This document shows positions 36,534 through 47,390 of a stretch of DNA of 64,000 bases, piece after piece. Below the pieces are notes generated by a model that had not been told where the DNA came from, ran no database searches, and saw only the letters and a program-made list of their open reading frames with translations. A program made the position numbers and the translations under genes. The DNA is from Clostridium sp. (GTDB lineage: Bacteria; Bacillota; Clostridia; Clostridiales; Clostridiaceae), in assembly GCF_021372645.1 (NCBI RefSeq), contig NZ_JAJFUC010000090.1:1-64000 (forward strand), read 5' to 3'. Each line of letters starts with the position of its first letter. The stretch's first letter is position 1.

Positions 36534-37370
36534 ATGGAAAAAATAAAAATTATAACAGATAGTACTGCTGATTTGTCGAAAGAAATATATGAAAAATATG
36601 ATATAGAAGTTTTACCATTATTAATAAACTTTGGAGAAGAGAGTTATCTAGATGGGGCTGAAATAAATTCTAATGCAATATTTGAAAAAATACAAAAATA
36701 TAATATATTTCCGACTACGGCTCAAGTAACTCCTAATAGATTTATTGAATCATACTCAAAATATTTAAATGAGGGATATAAAATTATATCAATTCATATA
36801 TCTTCAGTTATGAGTGGAACATATCAATCAGCATGTATAGCAAAGGATTCATTAGAAAGTGATAATATACTTGTAATAGATTCAAGAAATGTTTCTGCTG
36901 CTCTTGGAATATTAGTTTTAAAAGCAGTCAAGCTTAGAAAAAAGGGTTATAACATTATAGAAATAGAAAGAGAAATAAACAATGTAAAAGATAATGTTAA
37001 GCTTAAAGCTTATTTTCATTCCCTAGAATATCTTGTAAGGGGAGGCAGAATTTCAAAGACTTCTGGTATAGTAGGTAGTGTGTTTGGAATAAAATTAATA
37101 GTTGAAATCAAAGATGGGATTATGTCTGTAAAAGATAAGATTAGAGGAAATAAAAAAGCAATTAAAAAAATCATAAATGATTTAGAAAATGCAAACTTAG
37201 ATGATGAAGTGCCGGTAATATTAGTTAATGTAGATAATGTTGAGGTTAAAGAAGCTCTTATTGAACATATGAAAAATAGTAATGTAAACTTTATTGAATG
37301 TCCAGTTGGATCAACTGTAAGCATACATTCCGGGCGAGGATGCTGTGGATTAGCATTTTTAAATAAATAA
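36534..37370 (+). CDS. DegV family fatty-acid-binding protein
   Basis: 278 aa. N-terminal KIKIITDSTADLSKEIYEKY and the lipid-site motifs TTAQVTPNRF and SSVMSGTYQSA are classic for DegV/FakB proteins, which present a bound fatty acid to the FakA kinase. No fakA is nearby. The sequence also has YLVRGGRISKTSGIVGS and a C-terminal SGRGCCGLAF. RBS is GAGGATTGA. Bound lipid cannot be predicted. Confidence 0.88.
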   Translation: MEKIKIITDSTADLSKEIYEKYDIEVLPLLINFGEESYLDGAEINSNAIFEKIQKYNIFPTTAQVTPNRFIESYSKYLNEGYKIISIHISSVMSGTYQSACIAKDSLESDNILVIDSRNVSAALGILVLKAVKLRKKGYNIIEIEREINNVKDNVKLKAYFHSLEYLVRGGRISKTSGIVGSVFGIKLIVEIKDGIMSVKDKIRGNKKAIKKIINDLENANLDDEVPVILVNVDNVEVKEALIEHMKNSNVNFIECPVGSTVSIHSGRGCCGLAFLNK

Positions 37371-37416
37371 TTTTAAGATATAATAAAAAATAAAGACATG
37401 ATTTATACCAATTTTA

Positions 37417-37552
37417 ATTAAGGCATATGAAAGAAAATAACAAGCTAAAGATGTGATGTATATTTTGCGTTAAACACTTAGGTAAGCATGCTTACGTGTT
37501 ATGAAGCCAAATATCGGATCTGTTTACTTGTTATTTTTTTATTATGTCTAAA
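37417..37552. repeat. Palindromic repeat family, best copy
   Basis: Left arm AAGGCATATGAAAGAAAATA with AACAAG; right arm CTTGTTATTTTTTTATTATG. Inside are TATTTTGCGT and a second hairpin around TAAGCATGCTTA. The 136-bp element follows degV. Related copies or parts are at 8313, 20676, 26331, 30656, 34012, 44386 and possibly 3698. Confidence 0.7.
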
Positions 37553-37740
37553 GTACTTGGATATTAATTGAAATGAGCTTGAGCATAATATATAAGGTAT
37601 CTTTTTATAATTAAAGTTATTATAGTAAACTTGCATTATGAAGGTAGAACAGGGTATACTATATAAAGATTATTAATTAAAATACTTGGTCTGATGAATA
37701 CGTTTAATTAAGAGCCTAATACATAGTCATAAGGAGGAAT

Positions 37741-37944
37741 ATGTATAAATTTGAATTTTAGAATGAAAATGACGTAAGAACAGATATTGGTATTAACACA
37801 AAATATGCAACAATCTATAAAACTTATAAAGATGCCTTGCAAAGCAATCAAGATTCAGAAACAAATGCTTATGTTAAAGATAAGTATTTATTAACAAGTT
37901 ATAGAACTATAAAAATAAAAAATGAAATAAAGAGAATAAAGTGA
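37741..37944 (+). pseudogene. Possible small broken gene with an in-frame TAG
   Basis: After AAGGAGGAAT an ATG opens MYKFEF, then TAG at 37759-37761, then the same frame continues for about 60 codons (NENDVRTDIGINTKYATIYK, then TYKDALQSNQDSETNAYVKD) to a TGA. The uninterrupted reading after the stop suggests a recently disabled short gene. I do not recognise the protein. The rest of 37371-38150 shows no gene. Confidence 0.35.
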
Positions 37945-38174
37945 AACTTTTAAGAGCGAGATTTCACGCAAATTAAGTTTAGTTAAAATTATAATTATAA
38001 GGATACCTAGTACGTTTAAGGGGAATATTGGATAAAATAGATTTAATTATAAAATCATGGGATAAGTTACAAAAAAAGTTTACTAATAATTATTTATATT
38101 AGAGTTTTTATGTTTTTTTTGGAAATATTATAAAAAAATTTTACTAAAGCCTTTAAAATTTCATCAAGGTGTTT

Positions 38175-38214
38175 TATAATAGTAAATATGGGACATATTG
38201 AAATAATATGGGAC
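38175..38214 (+). promoter_or_regulatory. cggR promoter with CggR operator
   Basis: A TATAAT -10 lies at 38175-38180, with a weak -35 near 38152. Directly downstream are two direct repeats of TGGGAC at 38189-38194 and 38209-38214, exactly 20 bp apart. The B. subtilis CggR operator has CGGGAC repeats with the same 20-bp step just after the promoter. Bound CggR would block transcription and be released by fructose-1,6-bisphosphate. This position also argues that translation begins after 38214. Confidence 0.8.
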
Positions 38215-38240
38215 GCATAGAGACCAAAGGAGTGCTTGAG

Positions 38241-39287
38241 TTGCAGGAAATATTGGAGTTACAAAAAAAGATAGTTCCTGAGCTTGTAAATACATTAGAG
38301 AAAAGGTATAACGTACTCAGAACAATCGCTGATAATGAGCCTATAGGTAGAAGAGTTCTTGCGGATACGTTAAGTGTTGGTGAAAGAACAGTTAGAACAG
38401 AAATAGGTTTGTTAAAAGAACAAGGATTAATTGAGATAAATACTTCTGGAATGACAGTTACAAGTGAAGGTATAGACCTTATATATAAATTAAATGATTT
38501 CATTCATCAAATAAAAGGCCTTTCAGAAGTTGAGAAGAAAATAGAATCTTCTCTTAATTTAAAAAAGGTAATCATAGTCCCAGGTGATGTTGAAGAAAAT
38601 CCTTTAGTATTAAAAGATTTGGGAAAAGCTTGTGCAAATTATGTGAAAGATGTTTTAGAGGATAATTCTATTATAGCTTTAACAGGTGGAAGCACATTAA
38701 AAGAAGTTGTAGAGGCATTTCCTAAAATAACAAATTTATCAAATATTCAAGTAGTACCAGCAAGAGGTGGCATGGGTAAGAAAGTTGAAACACAAGCAAA
38801 TACTTTAGCTGCAACTTTAGCTAAAAAGCTAAATGGTACCTATAAAATGCTTCATATTTCAGAAAACTTAAGTTTAGATACAATAGATACATTACTTAAG
38901 GAAGAAGCTCTTAAGACAGTAATAGATACTATACATAAAGCAGATATCTTAATATATGGTATAGGTAATGCTGTTCAGATGGCTAGAAAAAGAGGGGTTC
39001 CACAGCTGGAAATAGATAATTTAATTAATCAAGGAGCTGTTGGAGAAGCATTTGGATGTTATTTTAACAAAGACTCAAAAATAATCTTAGAAACTACCGC
39101 TGTTGGAATTAAAATTAATGAAGCAAGAAAAATAAAAACACATATTGCAGTGGCAGGTGGGCAGAATAAAGTTGAGTCCATAATATCAACTGAATTTAAT
39201 GACATAAATGGGGTATTAGTTACAGATGAGGCAACAGCCTATGGACTACTAAAGAGACTAGATAATGAAATTCAGTTATTAAAGTAG
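38241..39287 (+). CDS. cggR: CggR, central glycolytic genes regulator
   Basis: 348 aa from TTG 38241, with AAAGGAG eight bases upstream; the in-frame ATG at 38208 is inside the operator. The N-terminal helix-turn-helix spans NEPIGRRVLADTLSVGERTV and RTEIGLLKEQGLIEI. The C-terminal sugar-binding domain (about 85-348, SorC/CggR type) has ALTGGSTLKEV and VVPARGGMG. It should repress this operon and respond to fructose-1,6-bisphosphate. It is the first gene of cggR-gapA-pgk-tpiA, as in Bacillus. Confidence 0.92.
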   Translation: MQEILELQKKIVPELVNTLEKRYNVLRTIADNEPIGRRVLADTLSVGERTVRTEIGLLKEQGLIEINTSGMTVTSEGIDLIYKLNDFIHQIKGLSEVEKKIESSLNLKKVIIVPGDVEENPLVLKDLGKACANYVKDVLEDNSIIALTGGSTLKEVVEAFPKITNLSNIQVVPARGGMGKKVETQANTLAATLAKKLNGTYKMLHISENLSLDTIDTLLKEEALKTVIDTIHKADILIYGIGNAVQMARKRGVPQLEIDNLINQGAVGEAFGCYFNKDSKIILETTAVGIKINEARKIKTHIAVAGGQNKVESIISTEFNDINGVLVTDEATAYGLLKRLDNEIQLLK

Positions 39288-39341
39288 CTTGTAAAATTTA
39301 TTTTTATAAAAAAAGAAAAACATTATTAGGAGGTAATTATA

Positions 39342-40343
39342 ATGGTAAACGTAGCAATTAATGGTTTTGGGAGAATAGGTAGATTGGCTTTAAGATTAAT
39401 GATTAACAACCCTGAATTTAACGTGGTTGCAATCAATGATTTAACAGATGCTAAAATGTTAGCTCACTTATTCAAATATGATTCAGCTCAAGGAAAATTC
39501 GATGGAGAAATCGAAGTTAAAGAAGGAGCTTTCGTAGTAAACGGAAAGGAAATCAAGGTTACTGCTGATTCTAACCCAGCAAACTTACCTTGGGGAGCAT
39601 TAAACATAGATATCGTTTTAGAATGTACTGGATTCTTTGCATCAAAAGCAAAAGCTTCAGCTCATATTGAAGCAGGTGCTAAGAAAGTTGTTATTTCAGC
39701 TCCAGCTGGAAACGACCTTCCAACAGTAGTTTACAATGTAAACCACGATATTTTAAAGGCAGATGATACAGTTATTTCAGGTGCTTCATGTACTACTAAC
39801 TGTTTAGCTCCATTTGCTAAAGTATTAAGCGATAAATTTGGATTAACAAAAGGTTTCATGACTACAATCCACTCTTACACTAACGATCAAAATACTTTAG
39901 ATGCTCCACACAGAAATGGTGACTTAAGAAGAGCTAGAGCTGCTGCAGCTTCAATAATCCCTAACTCAACTGGTGCTGCTAAAGCTATCGGTTTAGTTAT
40001 TCCAGAATTAGCTGGAAAATTAGATGGAGGAGCTCAAAGAGTTCCAACAATCACTGGTTCATTAACTGAATTAGTTTGTACTTTAGATAAGAAAGTAACT
40101 GCAGAAGATATTAATGCTGCTATGAAAGCTGCTGCAACTGAATCTTTCGGATATACTGAAGATCCAATAGTTTCTTGTGATATTATAGGAAGCAGCTTCG
40201 GATCATTATTCGATGCTACACAAACTAAGGTTATGGAAGTTAATGGAGAACAATTAGTTAAAGTTGCTTCTTGGTATGATAATGAAATGTCATACACTAA
40301 CCAATTAATCAGAACTTTAGGATACTTCGCTAACTTAAAGTAA
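39342..40343 (+). CDS. gapA: Glyceraldehyde-3-phosphate dehydrogenase (NAD-type)
   Basis: 333 aa. It oxidises glyceraldehyde-3-phosphate to 1,3-bisphosphoglycerate. The Rossmann start is [19 protein letters not shown], Asp33 in INDLTD favours NAD, catalytic Cys150 is in [13 protein letters not shown], and the C-terminal helix reads [31 protein letters not shown] is strong. Codon choice here is the most biased of the window (many TTA, GCT, AAC, ATC), fitting very high expression. Confidence 0.97.
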   Translation: MVNVAINGFGRIGRLALRLMINNPEFNVVAINDLTDAKMLAHLFKYDSAQGKFDGEIEVKEGAFVVNGKEIKVTADSNPANLPWGALNIDIVLECTGFFASKAKASAHIEAGAKKVVISAPAGNDLPTVVYNVNHDILKADDTVISGASCTTNCLAPFAKVLSDKFGLTKGFMTTIHSYTNDQNTLDAPHRNGDLRRARAAAASIIPNSTGAAKAIGLVIPELAGKLDGGAQRVPTITGSLTELVCTLDKKVTAEDINAAMKAAATESFGYTEDPIVSCDIIGSSFGSLFDATQTKVMEVNGEQLVKVASWYDNEMSYTNQLIRTLGYFANLK

Positions 40344-40391
40344 TATTAAACTAACTAAACATAATTGCGCAAATTTATGTTAAAGTAAATA

Positions 40392-40428
40392 AGTCTGGTT
40401 TTGTAGTATAAGGCTATAAAGCCAGACT
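40392..40428 (+). terminator. Hairpin between gapA and pgk (partial terminator or processing site)
   Basis: AGTCTGG pairs with CCAGACT, followed by ATTTT. It is weak enough for partial read-through and could set gapA above pgk. Confidence 0.5.
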
Positions 40429-40471
40429 ATTTTAAAATATTTATAAAAATAAATTTTTGAGGTGAGTTTTA

Positions 40472-41647
40472 ATGAATTTCAATAAAAAAACAATTGAAGA
40501 TATAGATGTAAATGGAAAAAAAGTATTAGTTAGATGTGACTTTAATGTACCATTAAAAGATGGTGTTATAACTGATGAAAATAGATTAATTGGAGCACTT
40601 CCAACAATAAAATATTTAGTTGAACATAATGCGAAAGTTATTCTTTGTTCACATTTAGGAAAAGATGCTTCTAAATCTTTAGCACCAGTTGCTACAAGAT
40701 TAAGTGAAATGCTTGGAAAAGAAGTAGTTTTTGCTAGAGATGAAGAAGTTGTTGGCGAAAATGCTAAAAAAGCTGTTGCTGATATGAAAGATGGAGATGT
40801 TGTATTATTAGAAAATACAAGATGCAGAAAAGAAGAAACTAAGAATATTGCAGATTTCTCTAAAGAATTGGCTTCATTAGCTGATGTATTTGTTAATGAC
40901 GCATTTGGAACAGCTCATAGAGCTCACTGTTCAACTGTTGGTGTAACTGATTACCTTGACACTGCTGTATGTGGATATTTAATTCAAAAAGAATTAAAAT
41001 TCTTAGGAAATGCAGTTGAAAGTCCAGTAAGACCATTCGTTGCTATCTTAGGTGGAGCAAAAGTTTCTGATAAGATTGCTGTTATAAACAATCTTTTAGA
41101 TAAAGTTAACACAATCATAATTGGCGGTGGAATGGCTTATACATTCTTAAAAGCTCAAGGATATGAAATCGGAACTTCATTAGTTGAAGAAGATAGACTT
41201 GATTATGCTAAAGAAATGGTTGCTAAAGCTGAAGAAAAAGGTGTTAAATTCTTATTACCAGTAGATCACAGAGTTGCTGCAGAATTTAAAGATGTTGAAG
41301 CTACAGTAACAGAAGATCAAAATATTCCAGCAGGAAGCATGGGATTAGATATCGGACCAAAGACAGAAGTTTTATATGCTGATGCTATTAAAGATGCTAA
41401 GACAGTTATCTGGAATGGACCAATGGGAGTATTTGAATTCGAAAACTACAATAAAGGAACAATTGCAGTAGCTAAGGCTATGGCAGATGCAGATGCTACA
41501 ACTATAATCGGTGGTGGAGATTCAGCTGCAGCTGTTAACATCTTAGGATTTGGAGATAAAATGACTCATATTTCAACTGGTGGTGGAGCATCACTTGAAT
41601 TCTTAGAAGGCAAAGTATTACCAGGAATTGCTTCATTAAACGATTAA
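40472..41647 (+). CDS. pgk: Phosphoglycerate kinase
   Basis: 391 aa. It makes ATP and 3-phosphoglycerate. Markers: [59 protein letters not shown] and the C-terminal [20 protein letters not shown]. Length is normal. RBS GAGGTGAG. It follows gapA by 128 bases within the CggR operon. Confidence 0.97.
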   Translation: MNFNKKTIEDIDVNGKKVLVRCDFNVPLKDGVITDENRLIGALPTIKYLVEHNAKVILCSHLGKDASKSLAPVATRLSEMLGKEVVFARDEEVVGENAKKAVADMKDGDVVLLENTRCRKEETKNIADFSKELASLADVFVNDAFGTAHRAHCSTVGVTDYLDTAVCGYLIQKELKFLGNAVESPVRPFVAILGGAKVSDKIAVINNLLDKVNTIIIGGGMAYTFLKAQGYEIGTSLVEEDRLDYAKEMVAKAEEKGVKFLLPVDHRVAAEFKDVEATVTEDQNIPAGSMGLDIGPKTEVLYADAIKDAKTVIWNGPMGVFEFENYNKGTIAVAKAMADADATTIIGGGDSAAAVNILGFGDKMTHISTGGGASLEFLEGKVLPGIASLND

Positions 41648-41755
41648 TTTTTAATATAAGGGAAATTAATACATTTTATTTAAGTATATTGATTGGAATA
41701 AACTTAAATAAACTCAAAATAGTAATTACTAAAAAATAATAGATTAAACAGATTT

Positions 41756-41781
41756 AAGAAGCTCTCGGCCAAAAGCTTCTT
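41756..41781 (+). other. Small hairpin between pgk and tpiA
   Basis: AAGAAGCT (41756-41763) pairs with AGCTTCTT (41774-41781); TATT follows. It lies 30 bases before tpiA and may be an RNA processing or stability element rather than a full terminator. Confidence 0.45.
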
Positions 41782-41810
41782 ATTAAAATTTTAATTATGA
41801 GGTGTATGTA

Positions 41811-42557
41811 ATGAGAAAAGCAATTATTGCAGGTAACTGGAAAATGAATAAAACTGTTGAAGAAGCAGTTAAAATGGTTGAAGAATTAAAGTCCTTAGTT
41901 AAGGATGCTACATGTGATGTAGTTATATGTCCTACTTTTGTATGTTTAGATGCTGTTAAAAAAGCAGTAGCTGGATCAAACATAAAGGTTGCAGCACAAA
42001 ACATGCACTTTGAAGAAAGCGGAGCTTTCACAGGAGAAGTTTCTGTAGGAATGTTAGAAGCTATGGAAATTGACTATGTTATTTTAGGACACAGTGAAAG
42101 AAGAGAATACTTCAATGAAACTGATGAAGCATTAAACAAAAAAGTTAAAAAGGCTTTTGAACACAACATTACTCCAATCCTTTGTTGTGGGGAATCTTTA
42201 GAACAAAGAGAGAATGGAACTACTAATACAGTTATAGAAGCTCAAATTAAAGTTGATATAGCTGGATTAACTAATGACCAAGCAGAAAAGCTTGTTATTG
42301 CTTATGAGCCAATTTGGGCAATTGGGACAGGTAAAACTGCTACTGATGAACAAGCGAATGAAACAATTAAAGCAATAAGAGCTATGGTTGCTGAAATGTA
42401 TGGATCAGAAGTTGCTGATAAAGTAAGAATCCAATACGGTGGATCAGTTAAACCAAACACAATAAAAGCTCAAATGGAAATGTCTGATATAGATGGAGCA
42501 TTAGTTGGTGGAGCTAGTTTAGTTGCTGCTGATTTTTCTGCAATAGCTAATTATTAA
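41811..42557 (+). CDS. tpiA: Triosephosphate isomerase
   Basis: 248 aa from ATG 41811, six bases after TGAGGTG; the GTG at 41802 is part of that site. Active-site residues: Lys in AGNWKMNKT, His in [12 protein letters not shown] and Glu in [14 protein letters not shown]; phosphate-binding [10 protein letters not shown] and [10 protein letters not shown]. It interconverts dihydroxyacetone phosphate and glyceraldehyde 3-phosphate. A terminator follows it. Confidence 0.97.
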   Translation: MRKAIIAGNWKMNKTVEEAVKMVEELKSLVKDATCDVVICPTFVCLDAVKKAVAGSNIKVAAQNMHFEESGAFTGEVSVGMLEAMEIDYVILGHSERREYFNETDEALNKKVKKAFEHNITPILCCGESLEQRENGTTNTVIEAQIKVDIAGLTNDQAEKLVIAYEPIWAIGTGKTATDEQANETIKAIRAMVAEMYGSEVADKVRIQYGGSVKPNTIKAQMEMSDIDGALVGGASLVAADFSAIANY

Positions 42558-42570
42558 GATTTAGTTTAAA

Positions 42571-42620
42571 TAGCTATCTAAAGATGATTAATAGAAAATC
42601 ATTTTTTAGGTAGCTTTTTT
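42571..42620 (+). terminator. Terminator of the cggR-gapA-pgk-tpiA unit
   Basis: AGCTATCTAAAGATGATT pairs with AATCATTTTTTAGGTAGCT with small mismatches, followed by TTTTTT. gpmI must then have its own promoter in 42621-42840. Confidence 0.8.
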
Positions 42621-42840
42621 ACAATAGTAATTAATAAGGCAACTTGAGTATTTTTCAAACCATATAAGGAGATTTTGGGGTAGATATGCTTAAATTACCT
42701 TATACTTTGATTTTCAATGTTTATAAGTTGCAACAAATATAAAAGAATAATATAATTTAAGAGATTTATAAGACCTGTATAATAAAAGATAATATTTAAT
42801 ATGTTATTATTTTAAATAAAATATTTGGAGGAATAGGAAA

Positions 42841-44379
42841 ATGTCAAAAAAACCTGTTATGTTAATGATATTAGATGGTTTTGGAATTGCACCGAAATCA
42901 GAAGGAAATGCTGTGAGTTTAGCAAAGAAACCTAATTTAGATAAATTATTTGAAAAATATCCTACTTCAGAGCTACAAGCTAGTGGCTTACAAGTTGGAT
43001 TACCAGAAGGTCAAATGGGTAATTCAGAAGTTGGACATTTAAATATTGGATCAGGTAGAATAGTATATCAAGAATTAACTAGAATTACAAAAGCAATCTC
43101 AGATGGAGATTTTTTTAAAAATGAATCCCTTAAAATTGCTATGGATAATGCTAAAAAGAGCGGATCAAGCCTTCATCTAATGGGACTTTTATCAGATGGT
43201 GGAGTTCATTCACACATAGATCATTTAAGAGGACTTTTAGAATTTGCTAAAAAAGAAGGGGTTCAAAATGTTTACGTTCATGCATTTATGGATGGAAGAG
43301 ATGTACCACCTTCATCAGGAAAAGAATTCATAGTAAAAACTGAAGCTATGATGTCTGAAGTAGGCGTAGGTAAGATTGCAACTGTAAGTGGTAGATATTA
43401 TGCTATGGATAGAGATAATAGATGGGAAAGAGTTGAGCTCGCATATAACGCATTAGTTTTAGGCAAGGGTGAAACTACAAATAGTGCGGTAGAAGCTATG
43501 GAAAATTCATATCACGATAATAAAACAGATGAATTTGTTTTACCAACAGTAATAACTGAAAATGGTAACCCAGTTGCTAATATTAAAAATGGAGATTCGG
43601 TTATATTCTTTAATTTTAGACCAGATAGAGCTAGAGAAATAACTAGAGCTATTAATGATAAAGAATTTACTGGATTTAAGAGAGAAACCTTAAATCTTAC
43701 TTTTGTAACAATGACTCAATATGATAAGACTTTAGAAGGCGTAAATGTAGCTTATAATCCACAAACTTTAACTAATACTCTTGGAGAATATGTAAGTAGC
43801 AAAGGATTAAATCAACTAAGAATTGCTGAAACTGAAAAATATGCTCACGTTACTTTCTTCTTTAACGGTGGAGTAGAAAAAGAAAATCCAGGTGAAGATA
43901 GAAAAGTAATTCCTTCACCAAAGGTTGCAACTTATGATTTAAAGCCAGAAATGAGCGCATATGAAGTAACAGAGGAATTGCTAAGAAGATTAGATAGTGA
44001 TAAATATGATATGATAATATTAAACTTTGCTAATCCAGATATGGTTGGTCATACAGGAGTTATTGAAGCAGCTGTTAAAGCAATTGAAGCAGTTGATGAA
44101 TGTGTAGGAAACATTGCAAATAAAATTTTAGAAATGGATGGGTGCTTGTTTATTACTGCGGACCATGGTAATGCAGAAACTATGATAGATTTCTCAACAG
44201 CAAATCCATTTACAGCTCATACTACACATCCAGTACCATTTGCTTGGGTGTCAAATCATACAGAAAATAAGAAGTTAAGTGATGGAAAACTTGCTGATAT
44301 TGCTCCAACAATGTTAACTCAATTAGGACTTGAAATTCCTCTTGAGATGACTGGAGAAAATTTAATAGTAAATAAATAA
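42841..44379 (+). CDS. gpmI: 2,3-bisphosphoglycerate-independent phosphoglycerate mutase
   Basis: 512 aa, manganese-dependent. Catalytic Ser62 is in [17 protein letters not shown]; metal sites appear in [19 protein letters not shown] and [15 protein letters not shown]. It converts 3- to 2-phosphoglycerate. RBS TTGGAGGAA. Length matches the Bacillus enzyme. It is separately terminated and promoted relative to tpiA. The clostridial enzyme is known to be pH-sensitive in spores, which may matter here by inference. Confidence 0.96.
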   Translation: MSKKPVMLMILDGFGIAPKSEGNAVSLAKKPNLDKLFEKYPTSELQASGLQVGLPEGQMGNSEVGHLNIGSGRIVYQELTRITKAISDGDFFKNESLKIAMDNAKKSGSSLHLMGLLSDGGVHSHIDHLRGLLEFAKKEGVQNVYVHAFMDGRDVPPSSGKEFIVKTEAMMSEVGVGKIATVSGRYYAMDRDNRWERVELAYNALVLGKGETTNSAVEAMENSYHDNKTDEFVLPTVITENGNPVANIKNGDSVIFFNFRPDRAREITRAINDKEFTGFKRETLNLTFVTMTQYDKTLEGVNVAYNPQTLTNTLGEYVSSKGLNQLRIAETEKYAHVTFFFNGGVEKENPGEDRKVIPSPKVATYDLKPEMSAYEVTEELLRRLDSDKYDMIILNFANPDMVGHTGVIEAAVKAIEAVDECVGNIANKILEMDGCLFITADHGNAETMIDFSTANPFTAHTTHPVPFAWVSNHTENKKLSDGKLADIAPTMLTQLGLEIPLEMTGENLIVNK

Positions 44380-44385
44380 TTTAAA

Positions 44386-44446
44386 ATTAAGGTATCTGAA
44401 AAAAATAATGGTCTAATTAGATTAGACTATTATTTTTACTGCATAA
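44386..44446 (+). terminator. Terminator of gpmI, resembling the palindromic repeat family
   Basis: GGTCTAATTAGATTAGACTATT forms a tight stem (GTCTAAT/ATTAGAC) inside outer arms TTAAGGTATCTGAAAAAAAT and TTATTTTTACTGCAT that echo the dispersed repeat. Confidence 0.6.
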
Positions 44447-44495
44447 ACTAAATCTTGAATTAATATATTTATAAAAAGGATTTAGGGTTGATGAT

Positions 44496-45095
44496 ATGAA
44501 AAAAAATTTTGCATATTCTGCTGATTTTGATGAAATTACTGAAAATTTATTTAGAGAAGCTAATTATTTAGGCCAGGGAAATAATGGTGTGGTGTACGAA
44601 TTACCAGATAAGAAAGCTATCAAAATATTTTTAAGAAAAAAGGTATGTAATGATGAAGGAAGTATCCTTGCTAAAACTAATGGATCTAAGTATTTTCCAC
44701 ATTTATATAAAAGGGGGAAGTTCTATGTGATAAGAGATATGGTAGAGGGTAAAAGACTTGATAAACATATAAAGCAAAATGGATTAAGTCAAAGATTAAT
44801 CGAAAATATATATGATTTACTATTAGAATTTAAAAGGCTTAAATTCCAAAAACAGGATATTAGATGTAAAGATATATATGTTTCAAATAATGAAAAGCTT
44901 ATGATAATAGACCCTAAAAAAGCTTATACTAGAAAAGTTGATCATCCAAGGCATTTAATGAAAGGATTAAATAAAATTGGAGTATTAGAGGAATTTTTTA
45001 AAGGTATAAGAAAAATAGATTCAAAGAAAGCAGCATCATGGGAATTGAAATTTAAAAGGTACTGTGAAAGGACAAATTTATCTATGTTAGAATAG
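44496..45095 (+). CDS. Small protein-kinase-like protein in the glycolysis cluster
   Basis: 199 aa. The N-terminus has a glycine-rich loop LGQGNNGVVYE followed by AIKIF, as in the ATP lobe of protein kinases. Later, KDIYVSNN fits the catalytic loop D-[LI]-x3-N and LMIIDPKK the metal-binding DFG-like position. It is shorter than classical Ser/Thr kinases and lacks membrane or PASTA domains, so it resembles RIO or aminoglycoside-kinase-like small kinases. It lies between gpmI and eno, each with its own terminator. Substrate is unknown. Confidence 0.6.
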   Translation: MKKNFAYSADFDEITENLFREANYLGQGNNGVVYELPDKKAIKIFLRKKVCNDEGSILAKTNGSKYFPHLYKRGKFYVIRDMVEGKRLDKHIKQNGLSQRLIENIYDLLLEFKRLKFQKQDIRCKDIYVSNNEKLMIIDPKKAYTRKVDHPRHLMKGLNKIGVLEEFFKGIRKIDSKKAASWELKFKRYCERTNLSMLE

Positions 45096-45112
45096 AAGTA
45101 AATATTGAATAT

Positions 45113-45153
45113 AGATACCCAAAGTATAAGCTACTCTTAGACTTTGGGTATCT
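45113..45153 (+). terminator. Terminator of the kinase-like gene
   Basis: AGATACCCAAAGT and ACTTTGGGTATCT are perfect 13-bp arms; the following T-run is weak. Confidence 0.65.
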
Positions 45154-45267
45154 ATATAATTTCGAATTTTTTTATTATGCTATATTAATATGAATATTCA
45201 CTAAATAATTTACTAATAATATTATGGTAAATGAAAAAATGCTTTTCAATTGGTATGTTATGTAGCA

Positions 45268-45300
45268 AAATTATATTGATAATATTTATCAATATAATTT
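45268..45300. promoter_or_regulatory. 15-bp perfect inverted repeat in the eno leader
   Basis: AAATTATATTGATAA (45268-45282) and its exact complement (45286-45300) with a three-base loop lie 23 bases before the eno ATG, just ahead of GAGGAGGT. A stabilising 5' hairpin or an operator are both possible. Confidence 0.55.
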
Positions 45301-45323
45301 ATAAAATGAGGAGGTAATATTAA

Positions 45324-46616
<1,293 letters not shown>

Positions 46617-46728
46617 AAGTTTCTATAAGTAGGCTTAGATGTAATTTTTACTACAGAAAGTTGTAATGAATCAATAAATATGATATTATTTAGATTGATG
46701 TTATTGACTATTATAGGAGGTGTTACCT

Positions 46729-46962
46729 ATGCAAAATATATTATTAGTATTTGAGGTGCTATTTGGATTAGGTGTTGTTATAACAATTTTTATGCAACCT
46801 AGTAAAGCTGATGCCTTAAGTGGTTTAATACAAGGAAGTACACAAGATACATTCTTTTCAAAAAATAAATCAAGAACTAAGGAAGTAATTCTTGTAAGAT
46901 TAACAATTATGTTTATGGCACTTTTTGCAATAAATACAATTGTGTTAAACTTAATAAAATAA
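46729..46962 (+). CDS. secG: SecG, preprotein translocase subunit
   Basis: 77 aa from ATG 46729, eight bases after ATAGGAGG; the upstream GTG is part of the site. Two membrane segments (ILLVFEVLFGLGVVITIFM and ILVRLTIMFMALFAINTIVL) flank a loop with GLIQGSTQDTFFSKNKSRTK, the SecG signature. It assists SecYEG. Order eno-secG-rnr-smpB is common in Firmicutes. Confidence 0.93.
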   Translation: MQNILLVFEVLFGLGVVITIFMQPSKADALSGLIQGSTQDTFFSKNKSRTKEVILVRLTIMFMALFAINTIVLNLIK

Positions 46963-46971
46963 TAAATCTGC

Positions 46972-46999
46972 GCTACTTTATTTTAAGTAGCCTTTTTTT
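46972..46999 (+). terminator. Terminator after secG
   Basis: GCTACTT/AAGTAGC with a short loop and TTTTTTT. Confidence 0.8.
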
Positions 47000-47084
47000 A
47001 TGTCTAGGAAAATATAGAATTTTTAGATTTTGAAAGCCAGTTATATCAATGGCTAAGCAAACATTGGCTTGTAAAAAATGTGAT

Positions 47085-47120
47085 TAAGAGAGAACGTGGC
47101 TCAGCCACTTTGCTCTTTTT
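47085..47120. terminator. Second hairpin between secG and rnr
   Basis: AAGAG and CTCTTT frame GTGGCT-C-AGCCAC, followed by TTTTT. It is more GC-rich than its surroundings. Apart from it and the secG terminator, 46963-47390 shows no gene. Confidence 0.55.
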
Positions 47121-47390
47121 GGAAAAGTTATAAGATGTGAAAGTTGAGAATAATATTTATAAAAGCAATAATTAATTACTTATAAAAGAATATAACAATA
47201 AAACAATCTAAAAAACAGATTTTCTTGATATTGTTAAATTAACTAAACAAAAATGAATAAATAAATTAGTGTATATATGTCAATACTAATAACATAAGTA
47301 AGATAAAATATATATTGTAGGACATTAATGTGGTAGTATATAGGTATATAGGAATAATATATAGTAAATTGTATAATGGAGGTAATTGTC

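Noticed and set aside
38208..38240. ATG at 38208 as the cggR start
   Set aside because: It lies in the operator repeat and lacks a ribosome site, while TTG 38241 has AAAGGAG at the right distance.
47231..47250. TTGTTAAATTAACTAAACAA resembling a Rex redox-regulator site before rnr
   Set aside because: The half-site spacing and central bases differ from the Rex consensus TTGTTAA-N4-TTAACAA, and rnr is not a typical target.
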